Numbered from the stretch's first letter, positions 17,005 to 27,457 are shown. The stretch: 64,000 nt of DNA from Nostoc sp. NIES-3756 (GCF_001548375.1 NZ_AP017295.1:2328501-2392500); one strand, 5' to 3'. The notes: a model not told the origin generated them from the letters alone. Numbers and translations: made by a program.

Positions 17005-17400
17005 TTAACGAAAAATCCACTTCCATAGGGGATGTGTTGGCCCCTGCTGACGGATCTGAAAAACTTGTTGTTCTAAACGTTGCTGTTCTTCCTTAGGTAA
17101 ACCCAGCAAAATATTCCGGCTTTGCCAAACTAAAACAGCAGTCGTCATCCCGATACAAAAAGCTAAACCCATAGTAGACAGTGGATGGGCAGATAGTCCA
17201 TAACGCACTGCTACCCAGGTAAAGTATTGTTGCCACAAAGCAATTTCTGTACGTAAATTCCACAAAGAAACAGGTGCGACAGTTAGCCACAAAAAGCCAA
17301 CAAAACACCACCTACCATATACAGTCAATTGGTGTAGCGTTTGGACTTGTTGAGTTAAAGATGGATCTTTATTTTCAACATGATTATCTGATTGATCCAT
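17005..17400 (-). CDS. Small membrane protein of unknown function
   Basis: The 131-residue protein has two predicted membrane segments: residues about 33-49 (WCFVGFLWLTVAPVSLW) and about 75-94 (STMGLAFCIGMTTAVLVW). A Gln/Glu-rich C-terminal helix (KEEQQRLEQQVFQIRQQG) is probably cytoplasmic. I do not recognise a named family; the composition is typical of conserved cyanobacterial membrane proteins. It lies downstream of secF on the same strand across 105 bp of G/A-rich repeat (GGGGGAGATG units), so it could be co-transcribed with secDF. Confidence 0.75.
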   Translation of the reverse strand: MDQSDNHVENKDPSLTQQVQTLHQLTVYGRWCFVGFLWLTVAPVSLWNLRTEIALWQQYFTWVAVRYGLSAHPLSTMGLAFCIGMTTAVLVWQSRNILLGLPKEEQQRLEQQVFQIRQQGPTHPLWKWIFR

Positions 17401-17505
17401 AGGCGGTGGGGAGTGGGGGAGATGTAGCTTGCCACCCGTAAGGGTGGGAGATGAGGGAGATGAGGAGTAGAGGAGGGAGAATAACTATGGACTAATGACT
17501 AATGA

Positions 17506-18489
17506 CTACTCCACAGATGTATCAGTTACCCCTGCACTTGCTAAAACATCAGATTTGCTGGTGCGTTCTCGCCACAGTGTTAAAAGAGTGCTGGCGATGA
17601 AGATACTCGAATAAGCTCCGGCGGTAAAGCCAAAAATGAGAGCTAGGGCAAAGTTTTTTAGGGTTTCGCCGCCAAATAGGTAAATGGCGAACAAGGGAAG
17701 CATAGTGGTGAAAGTCGTGTTGATTGATCTTCCCAAAGTTTGGTTAACAGCATCATCAACAATTTCCGCTATAGGACGGTTGGGGTTAGTTTTTAGTGTT
17801 TCTCTGATGCGATCGTAAATTACTACTGTATCGTTGACGGAGAAACCTGTAATTGTCAGTAGTGCCACAATAAACAGGCTATCTACTTCAGTACCAAAAA
17901 CTAAGCCAAAAATGGAAAATATGCCGACTGTAATTAAGACATCGTGTAGAAGCGCAATGATGGCAAATACAGCATAGTCCCACTGAAATCGGAATGCCAA
18001 GTAGACAATGATGCCAACAAAGGAGACAATTAGCGCAATCATCCCAGAGGTGAATAATTCGCGCCCCAAGGTTGGGCCTACGGTGTCAAACTGGTTTTTC
18101 TGCTCGTCAAAAGCCCCAACTTTTTCGCTTAAGGCATTTTGTAAGTTAGTCCGTTCTTCCCGAGTTAAAGTTTTGCTGCGGATCAAAATACCGTTTTCTG
18201 CTCTGGTATCTTTATCAGCGACAATTTGAATACTACTGTCACCCAAACCTTGGTCTTTAGCTACATCACGGACAACGTTAATATCAATGGGTTTGTCACA
18301 GTTTCCTGCTTGATTACAGTCACGCTCAAATTGCAATCTTGACCCACCGACAAAATCTAAACTGGGACGTAGAGGTGCGCGAATAGCTGGGTTTTGCCAG
18401 GAAATGAACATTGAGATGAAACCAGCTAAAGTGATGACACTAGAAATAGTCCACCATAGCGATCGCGATTTATTTATACTTAGTTTCAT
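17506..18489 (-). CDS. secF: Protein translocase subunit SecF
   Basis: SecF works with SecD as the proton-driven pulling unit of the Sec translocon in cytoplasmic and thylakoid membranes. The 327-residue protein has a first membrane helix (residues 11-30), the periplasmic FVGGSRLQF motif at about residues 46-54, and five C-terminal helices that include the SecF signatures [16 protein letters not shown] and a closing [15 protein letters not shown]. Its ATG lies inside the secD stop (ATGA overlap at 18486-18489), so the genes are translationally coupled. Confidence 0.97.
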   Translation of the reverse strand: MKLSINKSRSLWWTISSVITLAGFISMFISWQNPAIRAPLRPSLDFVGGSRLQFERDCNQAGNCDKPIDINVVRDVAKDQGLGDSSIQIVADKDTRAENGILIRSKTLTREERTNLQNALSEKVGAFDEQKNQFDTVGPTLGRELFTSGMIALIVSFVGIIVYLAFRFQWDYAVFAIIALLHDVLITVGIFSIFGLVFGTEVDSLFIVALLTITGFSVNDTVVIYDRIRETLKTNPNRPIAEIVDDAVNQTLGRSINTTFTTMLPLFAIYLFGGETLKNFALALIFGFTAGAYSSIFIASTLLTLWRERTSKSDVLASAGVTDTSVE

Positions 18490-19907
18490 TGAGCTACCTC
18501 TGTCTTATTCGATGCACTTGTCCCTGAGAGATTTGGACAGAATAATTCAGGTTTACGCAAGCTAGGAATACTAATTGCCAAAAACATGAAGGTGCGACTA
18601 CAAGTAATAGCACTAAACATACTCACAGCAACACCTAAACCCAAGGTCAAGGCGAAACCTTTAACTAAACCAGCCCCCAGCCAGAACAAAGCAGCACAAG
18701 CAATAACTGTAGTGACGTTGCCATCTAAAATACTGGAGAAAGCACGATAGAAGCCAGATTCTACAGAACGATACAAAGATTTACCTGCTTGTAATTCTTC
18801 TCTTGTGCGTTCAAAAATTAACACGTTGGCATCTACAGCCATACCAATACTGAGAATAAACCCAGCAATTCCTGGTAAAGTCAAAGTCACACCCAATAAA
18901 GCAAAACTAGCCCAGGTGAGGATAGCGTAGATAATTAAGGCTACATCGGCAATTAATCCTGGTAGTCTATAGTACACCACCATAAATATCAGGACTAAGC
19001 TTAGTCCACCAATCCCAGCATAGATACTGCTATTGATACTATCTTTACCCAAGGTTGCGCCAACAGTACGAATTTCCGCAATTTCTACGGGTACAGGTAA
19101 AGCACCACCGCGTAATTGTACGCCTAAATCATTGGCTTCTTGTGTTGTAAATCGTCCTGTAATCACAGCCGAACCACCAGTAATGCCTGTAGCGGCAAAT
19201 TCTATCCCAACAACCGGAGAACTGATGAGTTCATTATCTAAAAAGATCCCGATGCTACGCCCTGTACCTGCCAAATTTTTTGTTAATTGAGCGAACAGTT
19301 CACCACCCTTTTGGTCGAAACGAATCTCTACGTTCCAGTTATTACCCTGAGTGGGTTGCCCAGAAGCATCTTTGAGGTATTTCCCATCTAGGGGTGGGTT
19401 GGTGCTTTCAAATAACTCGGCGATCGCTTGATTATTTTTTTGTAAATCTTCTAAATTTTTATTAATTGCGGCTTTATCGTTACTTTTTCTTAATTCTTCT
19501 TGTTTGGCTTTGAGTTCAAATCGTGATGACTGAAAAGCTAAAAGTTGGGTTTCTGTCCCAGGTTTTTGTGTACGAAATTCTAGCTGTGCTGTTCCACCTA
19601 GCACCTGTTCTGCCTGTTCTGGGTCGTTTACACCCGGTAACTGTACTAGGATTTTATCCGTTCCTACAGTTTGGATGATCGGTTCCGAAACGCCGAGTCC
19701 GTTAATTCGTCCTTCAACAACTCTTTTGACTCCATCTAACTCGCGTTCGGTAATTTGCTTAATTTCCGCCGATGGTTTCACCTGAATTGTCAGCTGAGAA
19801 CCTCCGCGTAAGTCCAATCCCAAAGGTATGGGAATTGTGAAAATCACCGTAATGGCGGCGATTAATAAAACTATAATCAACGCTAAAAGCGATCGCTGTC
19901 TCTGCAT
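18486..19907 (-). CDS. secD: Protein translocase subunit SecD
   Basis: The protein has an N-terminal helix, [14 protein letters not shown] (the SecD D1 motif, about residues 30-43), a large periplasmic P1 domain, and six membrane helices containing [22 protein letters not shown], the D4 signature with the Asp used in proton transport. I place the start at the ATG at 19907 (473 residues), which begins [12 protein letters not shown]. An in-frame TTG seven codons earlier is less likely. The periplasmic region has a Gln/Asn/Lys-rich insertion (residues about 130-165), as in other cyanobacterial SecD. It overlaps secF by 4 bp. Confidence 0.97.
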   Translation of the reverse strand: MQRQRSLLALIIVLLIAAITVIFTIPIPLGLDLRGGSQLTIQVKPSAEIKQITERELDGVKRVVEGRINGLGVSEPIIQTVGTDKILVQLPGVNDPEQAEQVLGGTAQLEFRTQKPGTETQLLAFQSSRFELKAKQEELRKSNDKAAINKNLEDLQKNNQAIAELFESTNPPLDGKYLKDASGQPTQGNNWNVEIRFDQKGGELFAQLTKNLAGTGRSIGIFLDNELISSPVVGIEFAATGITGGSAVITGRFTTQEANDLGVQLRGGALPVPVEIAEIRTVGATLGKDSINSSIYAGIGGLSLVLIFMVVYYRLPGLIADVALIIYAILTWASFALLGVTLTLPGIAGFILSIGMAVDANVLIFERTREELQAGKSLYRSVESGFYRAFSSILDGNVTTVIACAALFWLGAGLVKGFALTLGLGVAVSMFSAITCSRTFMFLAISIPSLRKPELFCPNLSGTSASNKTEVAQ

Positions 19908-20026
19908 ATCATAACTCGCAACTGACAAACGCTATAATAACGCTCTTTGTAAGAGTTATGAGCTATTCGTTAATGTTTTGAGTTCCAAAGGCGATGGTCT
20001 TCATGAGTGGAATAGGACTTTAGCTC

Positions 20027-20599
20027 TCATCCTGCCAATACAACACCTTCATACAGCAATTCGATAGGAAACTCAAGCCCAATACTGGATAAAGTGATAA
20101 TATCCCCCGCAATATAGGGATAGTAAAGCCACATTCTGCCTTCGCCACGAGAGTAACGCTCAACAGAAATTGTTTCTGAATCAATTAAGATATACTCTTG
20201 CAAGCTAGGAATTTTCAGATAGTAATTAAACTTCTCTCCCCTATCCTTACCACTTGTTCCAGGAGAAAGAACTTCCGCAATTAATTTAGGTTTTTCAATA
20301 AATTGACGCGCGTTCAGGTCTTGGGGGTCACAACTGACTATGACATCGGGATAATAGTAGGGACTTTGAGGTGTGACTTGCACTTTCACATCTGACACAT
20401 TTACCCGAAAGCCTCTAGAACGCAAATGAGGGTATAAGCTTCTGTAAAGATTAAGAGCAATATCATTATGGGGAATTGTACCACCAGTCATAGCAAAAAC
20501 TTCGCCGTTGACATATTCGTAACGGCAGTCTTGCTTGGCTTCCCATTCAAGATATTCCTCGACGGTCATTTTTGGATGTTCTTGAGGAGTGGCTATCAT
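20027..20599 (-). CDS. Uma2-family (DUF820) putative nuclease-fold protein
   Basis: The 190-residue protein starts MIATPQEHPKMTVEEYLEWE, the standard Uma2 opening; an in-frame GTG 17 codons upstream (20650) is less likely. The PD-(D/E)xK core is complete: YYYPDVIVSCD (Asp), KLIAEVLSPGTSGKDRGEKF (Glu then Lys/Arg), followed by LQEYILIDSE. Five intact Uma2 genes sit in this window. Function is unproven for the family. It lies between secD and pdhB on the same strand, 27 bp from the pdhB gene if the longer form is used. Confidence 0.9.
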   Translation of the reverse strand: MIATPQEHPKMTVEEYLEWEAKQDCRYEYVNGEVFAMTGGTIPHNDIALNLYRSLYPHLRSRGFRVNVSDVKVQVTPQSPYYYPDVIVSCDPQDLNARQFIEKPKLIAEVLSPGTSGKDRGEKFNYYLKIPSLQEYILIDSETISVERYSRGEGRMWLYYPYIAGDIITLSSIGLEFPIELLYEGVVLAG

Positions 20600-20677
20600 A
20601 ACGCCAATAATATCGGTGATGGGTATATGTGGGTAAGGATGTAGAGCCACACCCTTACACCTCCATACCCCTACATC

Positions 20678-21661
20678 CTAAACTCGCAACGCGATCATTT
20701 TCTGCACAGCTTCCACGATTTGTTCTGGCTGCACAATTGTTAATCTTTCCAAAGTACCGTTGTAAGGCGTAGGAATATCTTGAGATGATAGCCGCAATAC
20801 AGGAGCATCTAATTCATCAAAGAAGCGATCGTTGATTGAAGCGATTAATTCAGCAGCAATACCCCCAGTCCGCATAGCTTCTTCCACAATGATCACTTTG
20901 TGGGTTTTGCGGATAGATGCACCAATTGTTTCTAAATCTAATGGCTTGAGGGATATTAAATCAATTACTTCTGGGTCGTATCCTTGTTTTTCTAAAGCTT
21001 TTACGGCTTGGACTACGTGATGACGCATCCGTGAATAAGTCAAAATGGTTACATCTTTACCACGTCGAACAATTTCTGCCTTGTCTAAAGGCACGAGATA
21101 TTCTTCATCAGGTAAGTTTTCTTTGAGGTTGTAAAGCAGGACGTGTTCAAAGAATAGAACTGGGTTGTCGTCGCGGATAGCTGACTTGAGGAGTCCTTTA
21201 GCGTTGTAAGGTGTAGAGCAGGCAACAATCTTTAACCCTGGAACTGCTTGGAAGTAGGTTTCTAGACGTTGGGAGTGTTCTGCACCCAGCTGTTTACCCA
21301 CACCACCAGGGCCACGAATGACTAAGGGAATCTTAAAGTTACCACCGGAAGTATAGCGCAGCATCCCCGCGTTGTTGGAGATTTGGTTAAAGGCTAACAG
21401 TAGAAAGCCCATGTTCATGCCTTCAATAATGGGGCGCAAACCAGTCATGGCTGCGCCTACTGCCATACCTGTAAAGCTGTTTTCGGCAATGGGAGTATCT
21501 AAAACTCTTAAATCACCATACTTTTTATATAAATCTTTGGTAACTTTGTAGGAACCACCATAGTGACCTACGTCTTCACCTAGAACGAAGACACTGGAAT
21601 CACGCGCCATTTCTTCATCAATGGCTTCCCGCAGAGCGTTAAAGAATAGTGTTTCTGCCAT
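20678..21661 (-). CDS. pdhB: Pyruvate dehydrogenase E1 component, beta subunit
   Basis: PdhB pairs with PdhA to decarboxylate pyruvate with thiamine diphosphate in the pyruvate dehydrogenase complex, which makes acetyl-CoA. The 327-residue length is normal. Landmarks are the N-terminal [34 protein letters not shown] (TPP-activating Glu region), the [21 protein letters not shown] segment, GAEHSQRLE, and the C-terminal transketolase-like half with [14 protein letters not shown]. pdhA, the E2 and E3 genes are not nearby, as is usual in cyanobacteria. It begins at ATG 21661. Confidence 0.96.
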   Translation of the reverse strand: MAETLFFNALREAIDEEMARDSSVFVLGEDVGHYGGSYKVTKDLYKKYGDLRVLDTPIAENSFTGMAVGAAMTGLRPIIEGMNMGFLLLAFNQISNNAGMLRYTSGGNFKIPLVIRGPGGVGKQLGAEHSQRLETYFQAVPGLKIVACSTPYNAKGLLKSAIRDDNPVLFFEHVLLYNLKENLPDEEYLVPLDKAEIVRRGKDVTILTYSRMRHHVVQAVKALEKQGYDPEVIDLISLKPLDLETIGASIRKTHKVIIVEEAMRTGGIAAELIASINDRFFDELDAPVLRLSSQDIPTPYNGTLERLTIVQPEQIVEAVQKMIALRV

Positions 21662-21905
21662 TTAGACCTGTTATTACGACTATTATTTTAAAATCTTATC
21701 GTGCCATCGTAGCTAATATAGTTAGCGATCGCACTAGCTGAGAAAGTTGTTGTTTGTTGATTATGTTAAATCTGGTGATATGGCCGTCTAATTATATCTT
21801 TGTCTGTAACCATCAACTATAGGGGGTTACAGGTGAGAGGTAGTTAGGCTGGAAAACCTTTTATTGAAACACTTTATATCAGGCAACCGCTATACATGAT
21901 CAGTT

Positions 21906-22115
21906 TTAATTACCAGCTTGAAAAATTTGTTCAGCTGTTAAATTCAACTCTGGAAATACTAAAGACTGGATACTGTCACAACCCCGGAATTTATGAATTT
22001 GATACTCCCCTTCATCCAAACAGCAAACTAAGATAGTAGGTTGTTTAGGCTTACCGATGAACTCCCTTCCACCTAACGCCGCATAATCTACAATCCAATA
22101 TTCTGGGATTCCCAT
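21906..22115 (-). pseudogene. C-terminal remnant of a Uma2-family gene
   Basis: Sixty-nine residues match only the end of a Uma2 protein: GIPEYWIVDYAALGGREFIG, a beta-strand pair, then FPELNLTAEQIFQAGN. The catalytic Asp/Glu/Lys half is absent. The sequence immediately before the homology is a GGGAAGGGCTTCGCCC palindromic repeat (about 22128-22143), which probably marks the truncation point. The closest full-length resemblance in this window is the gene at 60107-60709 (same GIPEYWIVDY, FPELTLTAEQ wording). Confidence 0.85.
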
Positions 22116-22317
22116 CTGTACCCTGCGGGAAGGGCTTCGCCCAACATTGAGTCATGGTTTTAGAGGTTAGGAATTAACTGCTATAGCCATCCTAAATCAT
22201 TATTTCGCTTAGAAAATTTAAGTTATTTTTGGATCTGGTTGAGTACATAAATCTTCTAGTAGTTGTTAAAAAATAGAAAGCTACTAACCACTGACCACTG
22301 ACCACTGACAATTGACT

Positions 22318-22608
22318 CTAACTACAAACTGGAGTATCAGTTACCTGAACTACCTGATTTTCAGGAAAACGTCTAGGTCTTCCTGGCTTACGTTTATGAC
22401 GCTGATTAATAGATTTTTCGCTGGCGGCTGCTAGTTCTTCTGGTGTACATTTGAACAAGCGTATTGCGTCTAAATATTTTTTTGGTGTCATTGTCGGCTC
22501 AGTGCGTCCAGCTTCCCAATTGCGGACGCTAGTTTCACTTATGGCAAGCCTGAAGGCAACTTCTGCACGGCTGAGACCCGCACGCTCTCTCAGGACTTGC
22601 ATATCCAT
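22318..22608 (-). CDS. XRE-family transcriptional regulator with AT-hook-like tail
   Basis: The 96-residue protein contains a helix-turn-helix of the Cro/XRE type at residues about 5-58 (LRERAGLSRAEVAFRLAIS, then ETSVRNWEAGRTEPT). A basic KRKPGRPRRF at residues about 72-81 closely resembles an AT-hook, which would add minor-groove contacts. It is monocistronic, preceded by a 284-bp gap before cysA. Genes controlled are unknown; autoregulation is common in such small regulators. Confidence 0.88.
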   Translation of the reverse strand: MDMQVLRERAGLSRAEVAFRLAISETSVRNWEAGRTEPTMTPKKYLDAIRLFKCTPEELAAASEKSINQRHKRKPGRPRRFPENQVVQVTDTPVCS

Positions 22609-22812
22609 ATCTCATGCTCCCCTTGCAAACGTTAACTCTTTTACTAAACTGATTGACATTAAATATCAATCATTAAAATCAAAAATTTATTAACTATTTT
22701 CTTTATAATTCATAAGCGATCGCTTGACACTCTAGCAAACGAGGTAATTTATCGTGATTAACGTATCCAAACTATAAGCCTTGTTAGGTAGGGGGAGGAA
22801 ATTTTACTATGC

Positions 22813-22845
22813 AAAAAAGGGTAAAGTATTTTACCTCACCCTTTA
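22813..22845 (-). terminator. Probable terminator downstream of cysA
   Basis: GGTAAA (22820-22825) pairs with TTTACC (22830-22835) across a GTAT loop. An outer AAAGGG/CCCTTT pairing is possible. On the minus strand it is followed by CTTTTTTG. It lies about 50 bp beyond the cysA stop. Confidence 0.55.
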
Positions 22846-22892
22846 ATCAGATATCACTATTAATAATTGGTATAAATTTCTGTCAAACTTAT

Positions 22893-23909
22893 CTAAATGG
22901 AGTAGTACAGAGGAAAGGACTTGGCATCCTTGGGTTTGACATATACCTTTTGTTTTGGTTCTAACTGTAGCTCATCGTAGCGATCGCGTGTTAAATGAGC
23001 ATTGACGACTTGTCCATCGTCTAGAGTTAATTCAACTTTGATTTCCCAGCCCAAATGTATCAGTCTGCTAACTGTAGCAGGTGTAGTTGTACCGTTAGCA
23101 AATTTCTCAATCAGCACATCTTGGGGGCGTAAAAATACATTTGGATGTTCTATTTCTAACTCGCTACTTTGGAATATCCGAGAACTGCTGGGTAGAACAT
23201 TTACTGGGCCGATAAAACTCATGACAAAGGATGTGGCGGGGTTGTCATAAATTTGAGCGGGTGTACCTACCTGTTCTACACGCCCTTGATTCATGACCAC
23301 GACTTCATCGGATACTTCCATTGCTTCTTCTTGGTCGTGAGTTACGAATACTGTGGTAACATGAACTTCATCATGGAGGCGGCGTAACCATGCCCGTAGG
23401 TCTTTACGGACTTTAGCATCCAACGCACCAAAAGGTTCATCCAGAAGCAATACACTTGGTTCTACTGCTAGCGCCCTTGCTAATGCTACCCTCTGTCTTT
23501 GACCACCAGAAAGCTGTGAAGGATAGCGATCGCCCAAACCACTCAATTGCACTAATTCTAATAACTGCTCAACTCGCCCTTTAATTTTATTAGCCGGAGC
23601 CTTGCGAATCTCTAACCCAAAGCCTATGTTTTGCCGCACAGTTAAATGCTTGAATAGAGCATAGTGCTGAAACACAAACCCAATATTGCGCTCTTGAACA
23701 CTTTGGTTTGTGGCATCTTTACCTGTAAGAATGATTCTGCCACTATCTGGTGTTTCCAAACCAGCTATTAACCGTAGTAAGGTAGATTTTCCAGAACCAG
23801 ACGGCCCCAACAGGGCTACTAACTTACCACTCTGGATTTCTAGATTTACCTCATCAACAGCTTGAAAGCTCCCGAATTGCTTGGATACGTTTTCAACTAC
23901 TATGCCCAC
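22893..23909 (-). CDS. cysA: Sulfate/thiosulfate ABC transporter ATP-binding protein
   Basis: The 338-residue ATPase has Walker [10 protein letters not shown] (residues about 35-43), Q-loop [17 protein letters not shown], signature [15 protein letters not shown], Walker [21 protein letters not shown], and a C-terminal TOBE-type domain (about 235-338). [28 protein letters not shown] after Walker B is characteristic of CysA-type import ATPases. The cysT/cysW permeases and binding protein are not adjacent, so this is a stand-alone copy; substrate specificity is inferred from similarity only. It starts at ATG 23909. Confidence 0.9.
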   Translation of the reverse strand: MGIVVENVSKQFGSFQAVDEVNLEIQSGKLVALLGPSGSGKSTLLRLIAGLETPDSGRIILTGKDATNQSVQERNIGFVFQHYALFKHLTVRQNIGFGLEIRKAPANKIKGRVEQLLELVQLSGLGDRYPSQLSGGQRQRVALARALAVEPSVLLLDEPFGALDAKVRKDLRAWLRRLHDEVHVTTVFVTHDQEEAMEVSDEVVVMNQGRVEQVGTPAQIYDNPATSFVMSFIGPVNVLPSSSRIFQSSELEIEHPNVFLRPQDVLIEKFANGTTTPATVSRLIHLGWEIKVELTLDDGQVVNAHLTRDRYDELQLEPKQKVYVKPKDAKSFPLYYSI

Positions 23910-24013
23910 TGCCGTTATACCTCTGCAAATCTATCTACGGCGTACTGCTAGGATTACCGTGTTTTATTTATATCATACCTAAACGTAGTTCGACGTATGA
24001 CTTTAAAAAAGAT

Positions 24014-24547
24014 TTAATTGCCGCAACCACCACAATCAAGGGAACCACAATCAGCACCGCTACAATCAAAGGAACCACAATCAGCACCGCTACAATCGGG
24101 TAAACTACAGTCAGCACCGCTACAATCAGGAATATCAGAACAATCTGGACAATCAGAACAACTATCACTGCTGGAAGAGCCAGAACTGTAAGAATTTGAT
24201 GACTTTTGCCTAGAGTATTTTGATTGTTCATCCCCTTCAGTTTCCGCGTCTGCTTGCTCTGTAGGCTCTGAATTTTCCATGTGTGACACTCTGCGCTTCA
24301 TCTTATGCGCTTGTAAAGTTAGATTGGCTTGCTTACAAGCTTGAAACCGAGTGTGAGATTTCCCCCAAGCTGCGCTCAACCCTTCCTCCGCAATTACCCG
24401 TTTAATGTAGGCAGAGCAAGACTCACCTCCATACAATATCCGATGAGCGCAAACAAAGCCCTTGTGAGGAGAAATATGTTTTTGATATCCGGCGATCGCA
24501 ACAATACCGATTTTCCTGGTAAAAGAGTCAAGTGAAGAAATTTGCAT
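24014..24547 (-). CDS. YidD-like protein with Cys/Asp-rich repeat tail
   Basis: The N-terminal half (from ATG 24547, 177 residues) resembles the divergent branch of YidD, the membrane-protein insertion factor: GYQKHISPHKGFVCAHRIL, GGESCSAYIKRVIAEEGL, and TRFQACKQA. A charged, Ser-rich linker (about residues 95-130) leads to a C-terminal low-complexity tail of about 45 residues with ten-residue DCSGADCGSx units, giving about 14 cysteines alternating with Asp and Gly. Such a tail could bind metal or form disulfides. An in-frame start 12 codons upstream (24583) gives an unlikely Pro-rich leader. The gene faces chlP divergently. Confidence 0.75.
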   Translation of the reverse strand: MQISSLDSFTRKIGIVAIAGYQKHISPHKGFVCAHRILYGGESCSAYIKRVIAEEGLSAAWGKSHTRFQACKQANLTLQAHKMKRRVSHMENSEPTEQADAETEGDEQSKYSRQKSSNSYSSGSSSSDSCSDCPDCSDIPDCSGADCSLPDCSGADCGSFDCSGADCGSLDCGGCGN

Positions 24548-24587
24548 AGTAAGGGAGTGGGGGAGCAGAGGAGCAGGGAGCAAAGGG

Positions 24588-24652
24588 AAAAACTATGGAC
24601 TATGGACTATGGACTTTTGACTAATGACTAATGACAGATGACCAATGACAAA
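24588..24652. repeat. TGGACTA / TGACTAA heptamer array
   Basis: About eight heptamers in succession (CTATGGA x3, CTTTTGA, CTAATGA x2, then CAGATGA, CCAATGA) sit in the divergent yidD-like/chlP region. Confidence 0.85.
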
Positions 24653-24813
24653 CAATATGTTAATCATTGGCTCTGCCCTATATTTCCCAAAAAGTTTGTA
24701 TCGGAATATTAAGGAATATTGCATTTCTGACAAAACCGAGAGGTGGAGCGCGAAATCAGCCAAAAGACCGTGGTAGGATGCTTTCGGTAAATGTGAAGAT
24801 TGGGAGACGACCT

Positions 24814-26034
24814 TTGACACTACGGGTTGCTGTTGTTGGGTCAGGCCCAGCTGGTTCCTCTGCTGCTGAAACACTAGCCAAAGCTGGGATTGAGACCTAT
24901 CTGTTTGAGCGCAAATTAGATAATGCCAAACCCTGTGGGGGGGCAATTCCCCTATGTATGGTGGCTGAGTTTGACTTACCACCAGAGATTATTGATCGCC
25001 AAGTGCGGAAGATGAAAATGATTTCACCTTCCAACCGCGAAGTTGATATCAATCTAATAAAAGAAGACGAATATATAGGAATGTGCCGCCGTGAAGTCTT
25101 AGATGGCTTCTTGCGGGATCGAGCGGCAAAATTAGGGGCAAATTTAATTAATGCCACCGTTCATAAAGTTGATATACCAGGAAACAACACTGACCCGTAC
25201 ACCATTCACTATGTAGACCATAGTGAAGGCGGCGCACAAGGTGTTACCAAAACTTTAAAAGTAGATTTGATTATTGGGGCGGATGGGGCTAATTCCCGCA
25301 TTGCCAAAGAAATGGATGCTGGGGATTATAATTATGCGATCGCCTTCCAAGAGCGCATCCGCTTACCCGAAGATAAAATGGCATATTACAACGAACTTGC
25401 CGAAATGTACGTTGGCAATGACGTTTCTACAGACTTTTATGCCTGGGTATTCCCCAAATACGACCACGTAGCTGTCGGTACTGGCACAATGCACGTTAAC
25501 AAGGCCAGCATCAAACAGCTACAAGCTGGTATCCGCGCTCGTGCCAGCGAAAAGCTAGCAGGCGGTAAAATCATCAAAGTAGAAGCACACCCCATTCCAG
25601 AACATCCCCGTCCTCGCCGTGTTGTTGGTCGTATTGCCCTAGTTGGTGATGCAGCCGGCTACGTTACCAAATCTTCCGGCGAAGGGATTTACTTTGCTGC
25701 TAAATCTGGGCGGATGTGTGCAGAAACCATTGTTGAAGTTTCACAAAACGGTAGCCGCATTCCCACAGAAAACGAACTCAAGCTTTATCTCAAACGTTGG
25801 GATAAGAAATACGGACTCACCTACAAAGTCCTAGACATCCTGCAAACAGTCTTCTACCGTTCCGATGCTACCCGCGAAGCATTTGTAGAAATGTGCGCTG
25901 ACTTGGATGTACAAAAGCTTACCTTCGACAGCTATTTGTATAAGACAGTTGTTCCTGCTAATCCTATCACCCAGTTGAAAATTACCGCTAAGACCATCGG
26001 TAGTCTCATCCGTGGTAATGCGTTAGCGCCTTAG
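24814..26034 (+). CDS. chlP: Geranylgeranyl reductase (chlorophyll/tocopherol)
   Basis: ChlP reduces geranylgeranyl diphosphate or geranylgeranyl-chlorophyll to the phytyl form with NADPH, and so supplies chlorophyll a and tocopherol. The FAD-binding GSGPAGSSAAETLAKAG motif lies at residues 9-25 and the second GD motif, GRIALVGDAAGYVTKSSGEG, about two thirds along. I choose the TTG at 24814, which yields 406 residues, the expected length, with GGGAG about 8 bp upstream. Longer in-frame starts at 24667 or 24778 would add an atypical basic extension. A strong hairpin terminator follows at 26185-26222. Confidence 0.95.
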   Translation: MTLRVAVVGSGPAGSSAAETLAKAGIETYLFERKLDNAKPCGGAIPLCMVAEFDLPPEIIDRQVRKMKMISPSNREVDINLIKEDEYIGMCRREVLDGFLRDRAAKLGANLINATVHKVDIPGNNTDPYTIHYVDHSEGGAQGVTKTLKVDLIIGADGANSRIAKEMDAGDYNYAIAFQERIRLPEDKMAYYNELAEMYVGNDVSTDFYAWVFPKYDHVAVGTGTMHVNKASIKQLQAGIRARASEKLAGGKIIKVEAHPIPEHPRPRRVVGRIALVGDAAGYVTKSSGEGIYFAAKSGRMCAETIVEVSQNGSRIPTENELKLYLKRWDKKYGLTYKVLDILQTVFYRSDATREAFVEMCADLDVQKLTFDSYLYKTVVPANPITQLKITAKTIGSLIRGNALAP

Positions 26035-26044
26035 AAAAACATAA

Positions 26045-26180
26045 TTACTAATTCGTAATTCGTAATTCGTAATTAAACAGAGGGTGAGAGAAAGCGACCT
26101 CTATAGGTTGTGCTGTTATGGCTAGCTTCTAAATTCCCATACATAATGTAATTACGAATTAGCAATTACGAACTACGAAT
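26045..26180. repeat. ATTCGTA heptamer arrays in inverted pair
   Basis: ATTCGTA units at 26045-26075 face the inverted version TTACGAA... at 26152-26180, so the 75 bp between them lie in a long imperfect inverted repeat downstream of chlP. Confidence 0.75.
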
Positions 26181-26184
26181 TGTT

Positions 26185-26222
26185 AATGGCACTCCCCAAT
26201 TCCAAAAGGGAGTGCCATTTTA
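26185..26222 (+). terminator. Intrinsic terminator of chlP
   Basis: AATGGCACTCCC (26185-26196) pairs with GGGAGTGCCATT (26208-26219) across an 11-nt loop, followed by TTA TTGG. Confidence 0.85.
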
Positions 26223-26227
26223 TTGGC

Positions 26228-26346
26228 TAGTAGTTGAGTACATAAATTGTGAGGGGAAATTTGTTTGTAGTAAGGACTAAAGTCGTAAAAATCACAGCAC
26301 TAAAGTGTTTACTACAAACTATCAAAACTTTTGCCCTCAACTACTA
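26228..26346. repeat. Nested palindromic repeat element
   Basis: An outer pair TAGTAGTTGAG (26228-26238) / CTCAACTACTA (26336-26346) encloses an inner pair GTTTGTAGTAA (26263-26273) / TTACTACAAAC (26309-26319) and an AGGACTAAAGTC-like core. A related palindrome lies at 29786-29838. It is non-coding. The rest of the gap to rpaA (26347-26558) shows nothing else clear. Confidence 0.7.
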
Positions 26347-26558
26347 ATTAATTTTGGTGTTGATTCGTAGCGATGTAAGTGTCATTCTGTAGGCTAAGTA
26401 GCTTAGGGGACTGTAGACGCATAGCAAGCGGCTGATCGAAGAGCATATCTCCCCAGATACTACACTACCTTGCAAACTGCATTTCCCTTAGTTTGACACA
26501 TGATCTTACAAATTAATGAAATCAAGAATCTAGAGAAAATACTTTAGCCACTAAGATT

Positions 26559-27302
26559 TCATTCAACAACTGATGTAGTAGCCCCCTCGCTTGATTGTGG
26601 AACACTAGGTAATTCCAAGCAATATCCTGCGCCGTATACTGTTTTGATATAGCGTGGGTGGCGGGGGTCTGGTTCTAGCTTCGTCCTTAAGTGACGGATA
26701 TGCACTCGAATGGTCTCAATGTCATCATCTGGGTCGTAACCCCAAACTTCCCGCAGAATTTCACTTGGGGAAACTGTCTGTCCGTGACGTTGTAGCAAAC
26801 AGTGCAGCAATTCAAACTCCAAGTGAGTTAGTTTCACAGTTTGACCGAACCATATAGCCTCAAACCTTTCAGGAACTAAGGTGAGAGGGCCGTAGTTCAA
26901 AATTTCGCTGTGTTTGGCTGCTTGGGGAATGCGGTCAGTGCGTCGCAATAAAGCACGCACTCGCGCCAGCATCTCTTCCACCTCAAATGGTTTGGTAAGA
27001 TAATCGTCAGCTCCGGCGTTGAAACCTTCTACCTTATCTTGAGTTTGGCTGAGAGCAGTCAACATCAGTACGGGGATTTCAGCTGTGCGTTCATCCCGAC
27101 GCAGGCGTTGGCAAACGGTAAATCCATCTACTCTGGGAAGCATCAGATCAAGCATGATCAAGTCTGGTTGTAGCTGGAGAGCTAGGGCTTGACCTTTGAT
27201 GCCGTCTTCAGCTTGACTGACATCGTAGCCAGCCATCTCTAGGTTGACAGCAACGAGTTCTGAAATCGCTGGGTCATCGTCTATTACAAGAATCCTTGGC
27301 AT
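26559..27302 (-). CDS. rpaA: Response regulator RpaA, circadian output
   Basis: RpaA is the OmpR-type regulator phosphorylated by SasA that drives circadian gene expression and was also named for phycobilisome association. The receiver domain carries the acidic pocket IDDDPA and phospho-Asp D52 in [14 protein letters not shown], and K at the LTKPFE position. The winged-helix domain holds [20 protein letters not shown] and [20 protein letters not shown]. The stretch [20 protein letters not shown] followed by [11 protein letters not shown] is highly characteristic of RpaA as distinct from RpaB. The 247-residue length fits. The C-terminus ends in a short Ser/Thr/Val tail. Confidence 0.9.
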   Translation of the reverse strand: MPRILVIDDDPAISELVAVNLEMAGYDVSQAEDGIKGQALALQLQPDLIMLDLMLPRVDGFTVCQRLRRDERTAEIPVLMLTALSQTQDKVEGFNAGADDYLTKPFEVEEMLARVRALLRRTDRIPQAAKHSEILNYGPLTLVPERFEAIWFGQTVKLTHLEFELLHCLLQRHGQTVSPSEILREVWGYDPDDDIETIRVHIRHLRTKLEPDPRHPRYIKTVYGAGYCLELPSVPQSSEGATTSVVE

Positions 27303-27457
27303 TCTTAAAAAAATATTACTACTTATTAAGGATAAATAAGAACCTTTGGTAGATACAAAGATTTCTGTCTTGATTATAAGAAAGATTTTAAATCTTACAT
27401 AAACCTTAAAACTACTAGGATTAAGAAAACAAAACTAAATTACATAAAATTCTCAGC

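Noticed and set aside
24014..24231. Frame with repeated Val/Ile-rich translation (87 residues) opposite in phase to the YidD-like tail
   Set aside because: It is the alternative reading of the Cys-repeat DNA; the hydrophobic repeats result from the tandem repeat, not from a real membrane protein.
24667..24813. N-terminal extension of chlP
   Set aside because: The added residues are unlike ChlP; the TTG at 24814 gives the normal length and has a ribosome-binding site.
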